From: Liolophura sinensis
Taxonomy: Eukaryota > Mollusca > Polyplacophora > Chitonida > Chitonidae
Length of the DNA: 64,000 nucleotides
Assembly (NCBI RefSeq): GCF_032854445.1
Contig: NC_088301.1
Coordinates: forward strand, 54,981,187 to 55,045,186
Direction of reading: 5' to 3'
Shown: one piece after another, positions 27,901 to 37,997 of the stretch
How the letters are laid out: each line of letters begins with the position of its first letter
Numbering within the stretch: position 1 is the stretch's first letter
Notes under the pieces: model-generated
Database searches by the model: none
What the model saw: the letters and a program-made list of their open reading frames with translations, nothing else
Told to the model about the DNA's origin: nothing
Program-made: the position numbers and the translations under genes

Positions 27901-28845
27901 GGTGACCTTAATTAATGTCTTGGTCTCAGTTTGGAAATAATGATCTCTACATACGATAAATACATAATAGTTCAATCTTCATGGGGCCCATTTTACAAAG
28001 CTATCACAACATTATGTCAGACTCATTTACTACGGTGATGTTTATCTTTCATGTTGCATGAAAGTTACACCAGGTGCAAATCTTTAAAACTACTTTTGTG
28101 TTCACAGTCATATGATGGTGTAGATCCGGGCCTGGTTTTTCAGTGCAAACACAGAAACACTGATCCACTTGTCTTCAGAACTGACAACACTGCTACAACT
28201 GATAGGTAAATACATGTAGATATGAAATGTGTCCTTAATAAGACTCATTCCATGCATGCTTTTTAGTAAAAAGGCATTTGTTGCAATGCAATAAAACCAT
28301 AGTAGTGTTAAATATTGGAATGATAGCACAAAGTTATATTACATGAATGAGGGAAAGAATAGTCCTCATAGACATTTTTTAAAGAAAACAGCTGTGAGGT
28401 GGATTAGTTTTTATCTTGTGAATAAATAAGAAATGTGAGCTCACCTATGGTTCATCTTGCAGCTCCTAGGCTCTGTTGTGATAGTAAGTACTTTCTAGGT
28501 AAGACAGTGTAGAAAAAGCATGACCTTGGGCCATTGAGAGGTGCAGAAATGTTTTTCAACTCCATAGAATATACTCATTTAAAACAGTTCGCTCCAGCTG
28601 CTGGTTAGCTACAGACAATGCTTCTTCATTATTACCTACAAAGAAGCAATTTTTCACACATATCCAGCGCCCACTTACTGTTCATAGTGGAGTGCCACCT
28701 GAAAGGAGGTATTTCAATGGAACACATTGATATTCACAGCAAATATACTGCCTTATTCTGAGATAATTTTCTGAACATTAAATAATAATTTTACTTTTAT
28801 TTTCCCAGGTGGGTTGAACTGATGACAGATGCTTCAGTTGCCTGA
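10559..28845 (+). CDS. FGD6: FGD6-like FYVE, RhoGEF and PH domain protein (5'-incomplete, spliced)
   Basis: This gene encodes a Rho-family guanine-nucleotide exchange factor. Vertebrate FGD proteins activate Cdc42, and FGD6 acts on endosomal membranes. Exons by splice sites: 10559-12939, 14406-14501, 16237-16388, 16939-17095, 18340-18433 (3' end uncertain), 18991-19041, 19321-19379, 19759-19830, 20898-20966, 21567-21647, 22580-22659, 23136-23238, 23706-23843, 24110-24209, 25819-25985, 27035-27157, 27728-27787, 28108-28205, 28809-28845 (TGA). They give about 1371 residues, with the domain order proline-rich, DH, PH, FYVE, PH. FGD6 rather than FGD1-5 is favoured by the [12 protein letters not shown] stretch in DH, the [11 protein letters not shown] stretch in PH1 and the short end after PH2. 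The big exon opens with a strong acceptor (ttcattttgcag) and two bases completing a codon, so at least one 5' exon with the start codon is missing. A 200-base gap lies in the intron after 17095. Confidence 0.9.
14406..19830 (+). CDS. FGD6: FGD6-like gene, DH (RhoGEF) domain exons
   Basis: Seven exons (14406-14501, 16237-16388, 16939-17095, 18340-18433, 18991-19041, 19321-19379, 19759-19830) encode the Dbl-homology domain. Readable landmarks are [13 protein letters not shown] (conserved region 1), [35 protein letters not shown], and the signature [20 protein letters not shown] (conserved region 3), which forms the GTPase-binding helix in Dbl proteins. Next come [21 protein letters not shown] and [11 protein letters not shown]. 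All junctions are in phase except that between the fourth and fifth exons, where no donor/acceptor pair reproduces the family length: 18433 to 18991 adds two residues, 18429 to 18999 removes two. An assembly error or a lineage-specific change is possible. Confidence 0.88.
15493..15747 (-). mobile_element. tRNA-headed SINE copy in intron 1 of the seen gene
   Basis: Same consensus as the copy at 9811 but more diverged. From the right edge on the minus strand it shows a decayed tRNA-like head, a central block around 'cagcattatggtgagaggaaa' (plus-strand reading), and an A-rich tail at the left edge. It lies in the intron between 14501 and 16237, opposite to the gene's direction. Confidence 0.7.
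16648..16716 (+). mobile_element. SINE 3'-end fragment
   Basis: Only the last ~70 bp of the SINE consensus is present: 'gtgaaatattctagagtacgg', then 'gtaaaacaccaatcaagtaa', then an (AAAT)n tail. It lies in the intron between 16388 and 16939. A 16-base A run follows at about 16757. Confidence 0.65.
17634..17833. other. Assembly gap, 200 N
   Basis: This is a run of exactly 200 N in the intron between DH exons 16939-17095 and 18340-18433. The round number suggests a placeholder of arbitrary size. No exon appears to be lost, because the flanking exons join in phase 0 and the family alignment is continuous there. Confidence 0.98.
20898..23238 (+). CDS. FGD6: FGD6-like gene, first PH domain exons
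   Basis: Four exons (20898-20966, 21567-21647, 22580-22659, 23136-23238) encode the PH domain that follows DH in all Dbl-family proteins. Strands are readable as [43 protein letters not shown] and [18 protein letters not shown]. The C-terminal helix is [16 protein letters not shown], with the conserved Trp. Phases agree across all borders (0, 0, 2, 0). In this family the DH-linked PH domain supports membrane placement and exchange activity. Confidence 0.9.
22843..23080 (+). repeat. Short diverged tandem repeat in intron
   Basis: Imperfect copies of roughly 100 bp share the order 'aggtgaaa..tgtt', 'gttgtagataat', 'caaataatt.atgg', 'aagtgt.aagtgtt'. It lies in the intron upstream of exon 23136-23238. 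Confidence 0.45.
23706..24209 (+). CDS. FGD6: FGD6-like gene, FYVE zinc-finger exons
   Basis: Exons 23706-23843 and 24110-24209 encode a complete FYVE finger. The WxxD motif appears as VWIPD, the first CxxC pair as MCMMC, the basic motif as [11 protein letters not shown], the third pair as VVCGSC, and the closing RVC motif as RVCDEC. All eight zinc ligands are present. FYVE domains bind phosphatidylinositol 3-phosphate on early endosomes, and the intact RRHHCR patch suggests that this one does too. The intron falls between the second and third Cys pairs. Confidence 0.93.
24450..24612 (+). mobile_element. SINE copy, head replaced, tail joined to minisatellite
   Basis: The SINE body and tail are well preserved: 'gggaaggtctgcaacctgc', 'gggctctgcccggtttcc', 'aaatattcttgagtatggcg', and about six AAAT units. 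The tRNA-like head is missing. The A-rich tail runs straight into the minisatellite that starts at 24613. Confidence 0.75.
24613..25745 (+). repeat. Minisatellite with alternating 41- and 47-bp units
   Basis: The right two thirds (about 24940-25700) alternate a 41-bp unit ('catgacctaccaggctcc' then 'atccacaatctgttctttct') with a 47-bp unit that has an extra 'catgta' and ends in 'atgctttctac', making an ~88-bp higher-order repeat. The left third (24613-24930) contains looser, older versions with 'catgccctacaaggct'. The frames that run through it are fortuitous. It sits in the intron between FYVE exon 24110-24209 and linker exon 25819-25985. Confidence 0.85.
25819..25985 (+). CDS. FGD6: FGD6-like gene, linker exon between FYVE and PH2
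   Basis: This 167-bp exon encodes about 55 residues of charged linker, including a basic stretch ([16 protein letters not shown]) and the PAVLKE end that leads into PH2. Acceptor ttcaccag and donor gag|gtgaga keep the frame (phase 1 in, phase 0 out). It directly follows a ~1.1-kb minisatellite in the preceding intron. Human FGD6 has a linker of similar length ending in a related ALKEV motif. Confidence 0.85.
27035..28845 (+). CDS. FGD6: FGD6-like gene, second PH domain and stop codon
   Basis: Exons 27035-27157, 27728-27787, 28108-28205 and 28809-28845 encode the C-terminal PH domain. It starts [30 protein letters not shown], with the typical first two strands, continues with [15 protein letters not shown] and DPLVFRTDN, and ends in the helix [12 protein letters not shown] before TGA at 28843-28845. 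The conserved Trp of the PH helix is present. The protein ends within a few residues of the domain, as in vertebrate FGD6. Confidence 0.9.
27450..27627 (+). mobile_element. SINE copy, 5'-truncated
   Basis: It matches the SINE body from 'gccagctcatgatgg' through 'tgggtttcccctggactctg' to the A-rich tail with AAT units. The tRNA-like head is lost. It is in the intron between PH2 exons 27035-27157 and 27728-27787, on the same strand as the gene. Confidence 0.7.
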
Positions 28846-31800
28846 CTTCTGCCTCAGATCTCTAACCTTTCACATACATACCAGTATACCAAGTGAGAAG
28901 TACGAAAATGTTTCGAAACATTTCTCAGATGGGATATAAGTCTTTAGAGTCCATATCAACAGAAACATGCAGATCCTAGTCTCTGCGAATGAACATGTGA
29001 ACATCGAATAGGCTAACCATAACACTGTCTTGAATCTAAACATCCATAAGGGCAGGCCATATGCCTACATGTATTGTACCTGAATTGCACCTCAATGTAA
29101 ATGGCAGAATGGTAATTCTTTCCCAGAACCTATGTTACATGTTAATAGCAGAAAGTGAGACTAACAATTTTCCGGATAAAAGCATTATTTGTTTTCATAG
29201 TGGGCCAGATGCAGAGTGAACTATTCCTAATTCTTATAACACTGAGTATTTCTTACATATAGTCATAAGGCTAGCTTGTTATTTGAATTTGCCACGTGGT
29301 CAAAAGACTTGCTTGTTATTTGAATTTCCAACATGTGGTCTAAAGGCTAGCTTGTTACTTGACTGCCTACATGTTCTGTCATTTCTGTCATTTGCCTTTG
29401 GTACTGCATGTACATGTCAAACATCAAACTGCCAAAAACCATACAGTCTAAACATTTTCCTTGATGTTAATTGCACAATTATGACATTTTATGTCTGAAG
29501 ATTTGTGGCAAACCATTCTAAGGTGCACTATTTGTTTAAATGTATACGGAACATTCAGGGATATACACCTATATAACTACATGTACAGGTAGAGTGTATT
29601 CTCAGTGTTGGCGTACATGTGTACATGTGTATATAGCATAGAGTGGTAAACACCTACATTAAGTGTCTGCATGATACATGTTACATTGTAGCTTCTTCAG
29701 TACATGCTACATTGTGGCTTCCCTAATACAAGTACACCCATATAAAAAATAAAGGTTATAGTATACTCCTGTTCTTTTTCAAACTCTGGATCTCTGCAAA
29801 TCATTGCTTTGATATGTAGATGTCGCAGGTTGTGAAACATTCCAAAGTAGTGCTATGGGCTTGTCTGAAAGAAAGCAGAAGTCTTCTCTGTCCATGCTGA
29901 TGTAACCATCTGATTGTAAAGCTTTGTGGATTTTTGTTTTAGTTTGATGTTTGATTTCTACTCCATTTTTGGCTTACTTAATCCCAAAATGGAACATTAT
30001 CTGGTGGTGGATCAGGAAAGGCTACATGTAATTTGTACAGCTATGAGTATCACTGTATTTATACAAATTTAGTACCATCTATTAAACAGTTCAAGTTTAT
30101 GAAAATAAGAATTATAGAATTATGATCATGTGCATGCAAATACTCTTATGAAAAATTTTATGGAAATATGAACATGAAACTTTGTTGTGAAATTACTCAT
30201 CAGGTATTAAGCCAAGGAAGTGTTTTTGTTAAAAAAAATGTTATATAGTTTTAATTTATTTTTTTTATGCCAAGGTATAAAAGAACTGTTTCATGTTTTA
30301 ATAGTTATTTTTCTTTTTTCTTCTTTTCTTCGTTATAAAAACACTGATATTAATCATGTCATTTCACTCCTCCACTGTTTATTAGTTCCACTTTTGGTTT
30401 TAGTGCTACACTTATTCAGTTGTATATCTGACTCATACTCAGCTGTCTTTGGTTTAGAAGATTTTGTCTAGTGTTTTCAGAAAGGAGCTAACATTCTTGT
30501 GAATGTCACCACAGGGTGTGAAATATTGGATGTGTAAAAGTGTATTAAAAGTTAAGTAAGACTTAAATCTTAATGCAAATCTTGTCCTAGTCAATGTATA
30601 CGAAACTGTTGGAACTGTTACACTTGTATAGTTTTGAAGAACTTAACAGTACAGTTCGTACTATGACCCAGCATGTTTGAGAAACAGAAAAGGCTACTTA
30701 TGACATGCATTTCTACTTATGTTGAAAGTCACTTGATATAAATTTCATTAACATTTATTTATGAACCCATGAAAATATATTATGGAAGGAAATAAATTTC
30801 TACAAGAAAACCAGTTGATAAATAAGATTATGAATGCCTTGTAGACTTTGTAATAGTGAATGCTTTACATGTGTGCTCTTTATCCTGAATCATAATACAT
30901 TCTGTACTACAAGGTGATCATTAAATTTTTGTTTACATAATGTTAAAATATTGTTGTGCTCTGCTTGTTGAGAAAAAAAAAATGACTGTGATGGTGCAAT
31001 GCTTTTTTCATACTTGTAAAGTATTTAATACATGTACATTTATATGGTAAAGCATAAACAAGAGCATGGGTTGACATGTATTTGGATATATTGTGAATTA
31101 GTGTTGGAAAAATATGTAGCAGAAAGTCTTTATTTAAAGGAACTTTTAACTGCAATAACCTATTAAAAGAGCTAATACAATTTTTATTTTTGAGTATAGG
31201 ATAAACCCATAAAACATTTTGTTGTTACCTGTGTCTGTTTACCATACTAGTACGTTGTATATTCCCCAGTGCTATGTTCGTGTGTGTGTATTTCCTTGGC
31301 CATCAATCTACAGAGTATTAACGTCCCCCCATGTTTACAATGGGTTAGAGGGGATAGCACCAAGTATGTAGTACTGGTACCTAGAGTACAGGTGCATTTG
31401 TCATTAAATTCTAGGTGCCTCTCAAGTGAATATTCCCTGTGAGGCCTGGCTTAGTATATTTCCATAATATTCTGGTCACAATCAGGCTTTGTTACACTGG
31501 ACTATTTAAGTTTGTCTGCACTGGATATACCGTATATTCCCAAATTTCTCCATCAGCCTCACTCACCTACAGCTTACAACCATCTGCTGCCCATTATAAA
31601 CCAGAATATGACCTACACATATTTAGGTAGCCTGTGGGGCATGAATCACAGATGAAATTGGCCATAATTGGCAAGGCCAATTACTACATGTATGTCCAGC
31701 CATTTATCATTGGTTGTTGAGTAGTAGGTGTAAATAATTGTAGACCTACTGTTACATGTATATTTAGATATGCATAATCATCATAATTTCTGTTTGTTTG

Positions 31801-31872
31801 CTTGTGTATCCCATGCAGGATTTACATATATAACATTTATTCATGTGCCAAAATATGTGCTTATTGAATAAA
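28846..31872 (+). other. Probable 3' UTR of the FGD6-like gene
   Basis: No further coding exon is seen after the stop. AATAAA hexamers occur at 29749-29754, 30791-30796 and 31867-31872, any of which could end the transcript. A ~50-bp motif ('gcttgttatttgaattt...catgtgg') is repeated about three times at 29268-29372. The true 3' end cannot be fixed without transcript data. Confidence 0.45.
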
Positions 31873-31954
31873 ACTTGCTATATTATCTTCATGATCATAA
31901 TTTCTTGTGGTTATAGGAAGGTACATGTATGTAAGCAAAGATATGTTTATACAT

Positions 31955-32146
31955 GTGGCCGATGTGGTCAGCATGCCAGCATGGTGCAATAACCGAGGAG
32001 CCTCTCACTATTGTGGTCGCTGTGAGTTCAACTCATGCTGGCCTCCTCTCCGATTGTGCGTGAGAATGTCAGCAAGCTTTGCATGGTCGCGAGTTTCCCC
32101 GAGGCTTGACCATGGCGTAAAGCACCAGTCAAATAAAAGAAATACA
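31955..32146 (+). mobile_element. SINE copy with tRNA-like head
   Basis: It begins at a tRNA-like head ('ggtcagcatgccagcatgg', then the B-box-like 'gctgtgagttcaactc'), and passes through a shortened body with 'tcgcgagtttccccgagg'. It ends in 'caccagtcaaataaaagaaat'. The central part of the body is deleted relative to the other copies. Confidence 0.7.
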
Positions 32147-32282
32147 TGGATGAAGTTGTAGATTGACCGTACAAAACAGTATTGTGATGGTGTATGATGA
32201 TGGTTTGTTATCAGCTTTCATACCGCTCTCAATCCACCAATTTTTCATTTTGTAACTGCGGCTGATGTCACACAGGCCAGAC

Positions 32283-33985
32283 CCCAGTGTTACATTGACC
32301 ACTCTTGTCACACACACCCTTACGTCACATTGACCACTTGTCACCCAGAGCGCAATGTTACATTGACAACACTTGTCACGCACACCCTTATGTCTCATTG
32401 ACCACTTGTCACCCAGAGCGCAATGTTACATTGACCACACTTGTCACATCGACAACTTCTGTCACCCAGAGCCTAATGTCACATCGACCCCTATCTCACA
32501 TTGACCACTCTTGTCACTCAGAGCCCGATGTTACATTGACCACTCTTGTCACTCAGAGCCCGATGTTACATTGACCACTCTTGTCACTCAGAGCCCGATG
32601 TTACATTGACCACTCTTGTCACATTGACCACTTTTGTCTCCCAGAGCCCAGTGTCACATCGACCCCTATCTCACATTGACCACTCTTGTCACTCAGAGCC
32701 TGATGTTACATTGACCACTCTTGTCACATTGACCACTTTTGTCTCCCAGAGCCCAGTGTCACATCGACCCCTATCTCACATTGACCACTCTTGTCACTCA
32801 GAGCCTGATGTTACATTGACCACTCTTGTCACTCAGAGCCCGATGTTACATTGACCACTCTTGTCACTCAGAGCCCGATGTTACATTGACCACTCTTGTC
32901 ACATTGACCACTTTTGTCTCCCAGAGCCCAGTGTCACATCGACCACTGTCACACAGACCCCAATGTCGCATAGACTACTCTGTCACACAGACCACTATGT
33001 CACATTGACCACTCTGTCACACAGACTCCTATGTTACATTGACCACCCTTGTCACCCAGAGCCCAATGTTACATTGACCACTCTTGTCACACAGGCTGCA
33101 ATGTCACATTGACCACTCTTGTCACGAAGAGTTCAATGTGACACAGACCGCTATGTCACATTGACAACTCAGACACAGACCACTATGTCACATTGACTAT
33201 TCTGTTACGCAGACCCCTTTGTCACATTGACTATTCTGTCACACAGACCCATGTCACATTGACTATTCTGTCTCAGACCCCTATATCACATTGACTATTC
33301 TGTCACACAGACCCATGTCACATTGACTATTCTGTCACACAGACCCATGTCACATTGACTATTCTGTCACAGACCCCTATATCACATAGACTATTCTGTC
33401 ACACAGACCCATGTCACATTGACTATTCTGTCACACAGACCCATGTCACATTGACTATTCTGTCTCAGACCCCTATATCACATTGACTATTCTGTCACAC
33501 AGACCCATGTCACATTGACTATTCTGTCACACAGACCCATGTCACATTGACTATTCTGTCTCAGACCCCTATATCACATTGACTATTCTGTCACACAGAC
33601 TCCTTTGTCACATTGACTATTCTGTTACGCAGACCCCTTTGTCACATTGACTATTCTGTCACACAGACCCATGTCACATTGACTATTCTGTCTCAGACCC
33701 CTATATCACATTGACTATTCTGTCACACAGACCCGTGTCACATTGACTATTCTGTCACAGACCCCTATATCACATTGACTATTCTGTCACACAGACCCCA
33801 ATGTCACATTCACTATTCTGTCACACAGATCTCTCATTGACCACTCTTGTTACCCAGAGCCCAAAGTCACATTGACCACTCTGTCACACAGACCCTTACG
33901 TCACATTGACCACTCTTTGTCACTCAGAGACCAATGTCACATTGACCACTCTGTCACACAGGTCTCTATGTCACATTGACATGTG
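32283..33985 (+). repeat. Minisatellite, 30-35-bp units built on gtcacattgac
   Basis: Two related unit types are present. The left half (to about 33120) carries ~35-bp units with 'ttacattgaccactcttgtc' followed by 'actcagagcccgatg'. The right half carries ~30-bp units with 'tcacattgactattctgtca' and 'cacagaccc'. Higher-order blocks are visible in both halves. Frames through it (for example 32305-33112) are repeats of the unit, not genes. Confidence 0.9.
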
Positions 33986-34867
33986 GTGTGTAGGTTCTTT
34001 GCAAAGAGATTTGCCTATACATCGGTCTTTTGCGTTGAATTGGTAGGTCTTCTGCGGGATAAATCGTTATTTAGCTATTCACTGATAAACATACCGAAAT
34101 ATATGGTGTCAGGATCTTGTCAATAAGCATGTAACAGTTTCCTGCTGCGTGTAATCCACATTGTACCGCTCTTTGTCACATGCACTGCGTCATTATCAAT
34201 ATAGGCCTATTTCATTAATTCTGTTTAAGGATACTCGTTGGCTCATGCCCCTAAGCGATGTATACCAGTTTTTACACCAATCTTGAAAACAGAAGTGATG
34301 AATGAAAGCGCTGTATGTGATGTCATACGACCACCTCTGTTAGACTTGATCTTCTAATGAATCACTGGACGGAGGGTAACTTCCCACCTCAACCCCAACT
34401 GCACTAACCTATATAAGGCAGATTCTGTAAAATTGTCATCGAATATGAATGAACCGCTTATATCAGACTATATTCATGCACACGTAGTATATAACTAAAA
34501 CTTTTACACAGAAAGGCCTCGAGTATAATAGAAGAGATGGAATATATAGCCATATACAAGACCACTTGTCTTCTATAATTATACATGATGAGCCCATCCG
34601 TACATGACATGCAATCCCGTGGGGAAATTTCCGTGGGGAAAGCTCACAAGTAACTCGCCAAAGGTCTGTGTTTTATACCCCGGGCATTCTGTGTATGTAC
34701 ACGGTGTATATTTACTTTTCTGTTGGTCTGTCGGTCGACCGTTCAGATTTTGAGTAAATAGTAATTCATTTAACAAGGAACCTGGGTGCACTAGGAAGTC
34801 AGTTCTTTTAGGATGTCTCAGATATTGGAAATATGTGCTTGTTCCGTCTTACTCCGAGTAGACATAC

Positions 34868-36209
34868 TATGGAAACCGGTTCTGACCATCATCGTATCAT
34901 CAAGTTCCATCGCCCACACGAAAACGAAGCAATGGAACGGTAGCGCGAAGCGGTGACACGATATTGCAAAACGATGACAAGATCGAACGATATTATGAAG
35001 CTGTGAAATGGTGGTAACATCGGTATCTGGCATTCAAGCAACAAAAGTGTTTTTATGGAACTTTTTTATTTGTTAAATCCTATCAGGACATTTGAGTTGA
35101 AAACACAAATGAATGGGAAATTACAGGATCATAAAACGAATTGATTTTTATTTTATTTTAGAATGTAGACCTATTTTATCAGTTAGTCAAATGCCCAAGG
35201 TGGTAACAGCAGAAACTTTCAACTCTGTGGTTTACGTGCGCAGTCGAGTACAGTTTGATATGTTCTAAAATGCTATACTCCCTTCAGTCTATATCATTGA
35301 TGTCGCAAGATGACCTCGACGCAGGAGAAATGTAAAGTGGCCTTTTCTTGGGGCATATAAACTTGGCATTGGTATTAAATTGCTAAATGTTATTCAGCAT
35401 ATATACTTGTGTAGACTTTATGAATTTCCTACGCCTTTATACGTTATTTGAATCACTTCACATGTCTCTCTGTTGCACAGTGATATCAGTTTCAGCATTC
35501 TAGTGAATCCCGTCCAGTCTCACAGTACAGTAATTTCAGACACCGGGATAACTAGAAATGTTATGTAACGCTAAACATAACTGAGAACTACAATCTTGAA
35601 ACATTAACTGATTTTTTATGTTTAGTTTTCACAACACCCGTAACAGACAAAAGATAAAAACGTTGCTACATTTGAGTTTTTGCGTATACAAGTAGGCCCT
35701 ACTTCTCGTTGTAGTCCCGACTACAGTTGACACGGAGGTGAAAGAGAAGTTCTGGGTTTATGTCACTTTGAAGCTGAGTATTGCATTAGTTGTTTTCACC
35801 TCCGTGTAGATGCATGAAAAATCTGTGGATGCGAGTAAAGCAACAACTTCATGTCTGACAGCCCACACTCTTAAACTTTAGGTGAAATGATGTAAGTTTA
35901 GTCCTTGACAATGCAGATTTTTGTAGGTAGAACATTGTCGCCACACATTATTACAAATGGCCCCAGTTTGTGTCCACTCCTACATTCACCAAATTGATGT
36001 ATTTGTCTTATTAAGACACGGACTGACCCTGCCTCAATAAGACAAATACTTATAAGTAAATCTACCCAAGGACTCACAGCGTACATACACACACACACAC
36101 ATACACACATACACACATACACACACACACATACATACATACATACATACATACATACATACATACACACACAAGCACGCACGCACCCACACACACACAC
36201 ACACACACG

Positions 36210-36289
<80 letters not shown>

Positions 36290-36598
36290 CACACATCGGT
36301 CCATTGCTTCGTAGTATCGTTTTGTCGCTTCGCATGATATTTCCATGACTTTCGTTGCATCACTTCATAGCACTTCCTACGTTTCACAGTACCGCTCCAT
36401 CGCTTTGCGGTATCGTATAATCGCTTCACAGTATCATTGCATCGCCAAACAGTGTCGTGTCATCGCTTCGTAGTATCGTTCCATCACTCAACAGTATCCT
36501 TCCATCGCTTTAGTCGCTGTATCGTCCCACTGCTTAATTATCGTCGGGCGATTGAAAGATGGTGCGGCGTTAAGATGATGGCCTTAACCGACTTCCAT
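34868..36598. mobile_element. Foldback-like element with 21-bp repeat arms
   Basis: The left arm (about 34868-35022) and the right arm (about 36296-36598) are inverted copies. Both have an outer ~70-bp segment ('atggaa..cggtt..ggccatcat') followed by tandem 21-bp units close to 'cgaagcgatggaacgatac'. The right arm has more units than the left. The interior (~1.27 kb) has no coding frame and includes a CA/ACAT microsatellite beside the right arm. Repeated arms around a variable middle resemble foldback elements; mobility is inferred, and no target-site duplication was identified. Confidence 0.55.
36073..36295 (+). repeat. CA / ACAT microsatellite
   Basis: This is nearly pure (AC)n with an internal (ACAT)n block at about 36130-36165. 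It directly adjoins the right arm of the foldback structure. Long Val-Cys frames on the minus strand are artefacts of the repeat. Confidence 0.97.
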
Positions 36599-37654
36599 TC
36601 CGAAAACATAAAACAGAATTTGTAATGTGTTCCATAATGCCGAAGATATACCTTGGCGCAGGGAAAATTAGAGAACTCTTTTCTCACCTTTTAACTGCAT
36701 TCAAATGCTGCAAATTATTCCAAATCATTAAGCACAAAGCTAATCCCAGTTAAAATAGAAAGCTTCAATTATATACAAATGCACAAGAGCCCTGAGTATC
36801 AATTCATTTATATGGCACTCCATGTTTAAAGTTTTCCGAGTTCAATTTTTAGATCAACCTTCAGCTACGTCCGTGTGATGGTTACATAAACTACCGGTAT
36901 CACTTTAAAACAATTACTCGTCCTAGTTTCGTCTTAATCACTGAAATATTGATGTGGAAAGATTACATACAAATCAAATGGTCGAAAACAATTATCATTT
37001 CCCAGATTCTGTTTTCAGGTTTGGGTTTATGTATAGGTTGTAGGCATATGCTGGGTACTATATGTATTACTCAGTTAAGTACACGGATTTAAGGAATTCA
37101 CGAATGTAACTTTATAAATAGTCAGACGGTATTTCCACATTTTTATTATCTAGGCTTCGGCGCTGGGGACAGCAAATGAGACCTACAAAACGTGTTTTGC
37201 ACCGGTGTGAACCAACCGGCAGCTCTGAGGGTGAACAACACACGTGATCTAGCTAAACCTGTTTAGCTGTGGTGACATACTTAGACAACTTCCGTGTGTG
37301 TGGATCTACAGGGTGTTTAACACTCTTCCCTATGCATGGCGATACGGTGTGAAAAAAATCACCAAAACCGATTGTTTTAGTCTCATCGGTGTCTGTCGCA
37401 CCAGGTTTCGATTCCATTCATACTTTTAGGGCAATGTGAGGAGTTCGAGTCTTGGATTCTGAACGTCTCCGATGAAGTGAGGGTAGGCGAACAGTTTTCA
37501 GTGTGACGTCACAGCCAGAGATCTCATACATCTATATGCATGTAGATACACGGTAGAGATATAATCCCGGACAGCTGAAATACTCCGCACCATCGTGAAC
37601 CACGCGAACAAGAAACTGCACAGATTAACAAGCTGTAGGCCCCTATCCGGCACA

Positions 37655-37997
37655 ATGGATGTCTCTTTAGATGAAATGGACGATGGTGAAATAGACTGGA
37701 GTCAGCCCGCCAATTTGCCACCGGATTACTTGAGGACACTTGGAGACAAACTGACGTCGCCCACGGGCATCCAAGGTCCGTGCTGGGAAACTGTTGCCGA
37801 TGCCTTAAACTTCGACAACGAAAAAAGAAACCAGATTGCAGTAAACGCCGCCCGTCTACAGATGTCCGAGGGTCATGCTTTACTGTATGACTGGACGAGT
37901 AGGAATAACGATGCCCACTCTCTACAGGTGCTCAGAACAGCATTACAGAGTTGTAATCGTGATGATATCATGGGTGAATTTATGAAGGGTGTGAAGA
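37655..37997 (+). CDS. Death/SH2 gene, exon 1: death domain
   Basis: This exon encodes residues 1-114, with an acidic N-terminus (DEMDDGEIDW) and then a six-helix death domain. Conserved positions include the helix-2 motif CWETVADALNFD, the LLYDW helix and the RDDIMGEF helix, which correspond to the DWTALAEEM, LLDAW and GRDDVLLEL segments of MyD88. Donor aga|gtaagt at 37998 gives phase 1. The frame continues a few codons to a stop at 38006-38008, past the donor. Assignment to the death fold is by eye; MyD88/IRAK/Pelle-class is the closest resemblance. Confidence 0.72.

Noticed and set aside
32305-33112. Overlapping plus-strand frames with repeated SHRPLSHIDHSCHSEPDVTL-type units
   Set aside because: They are read-through of the 35-bp minisatellite, with no start context, splice signals or domain.
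35898-36429. Three long minus-strand frames rich in Val-Cys
   Set aside because: They are translations of the (AC)n microsatellite.
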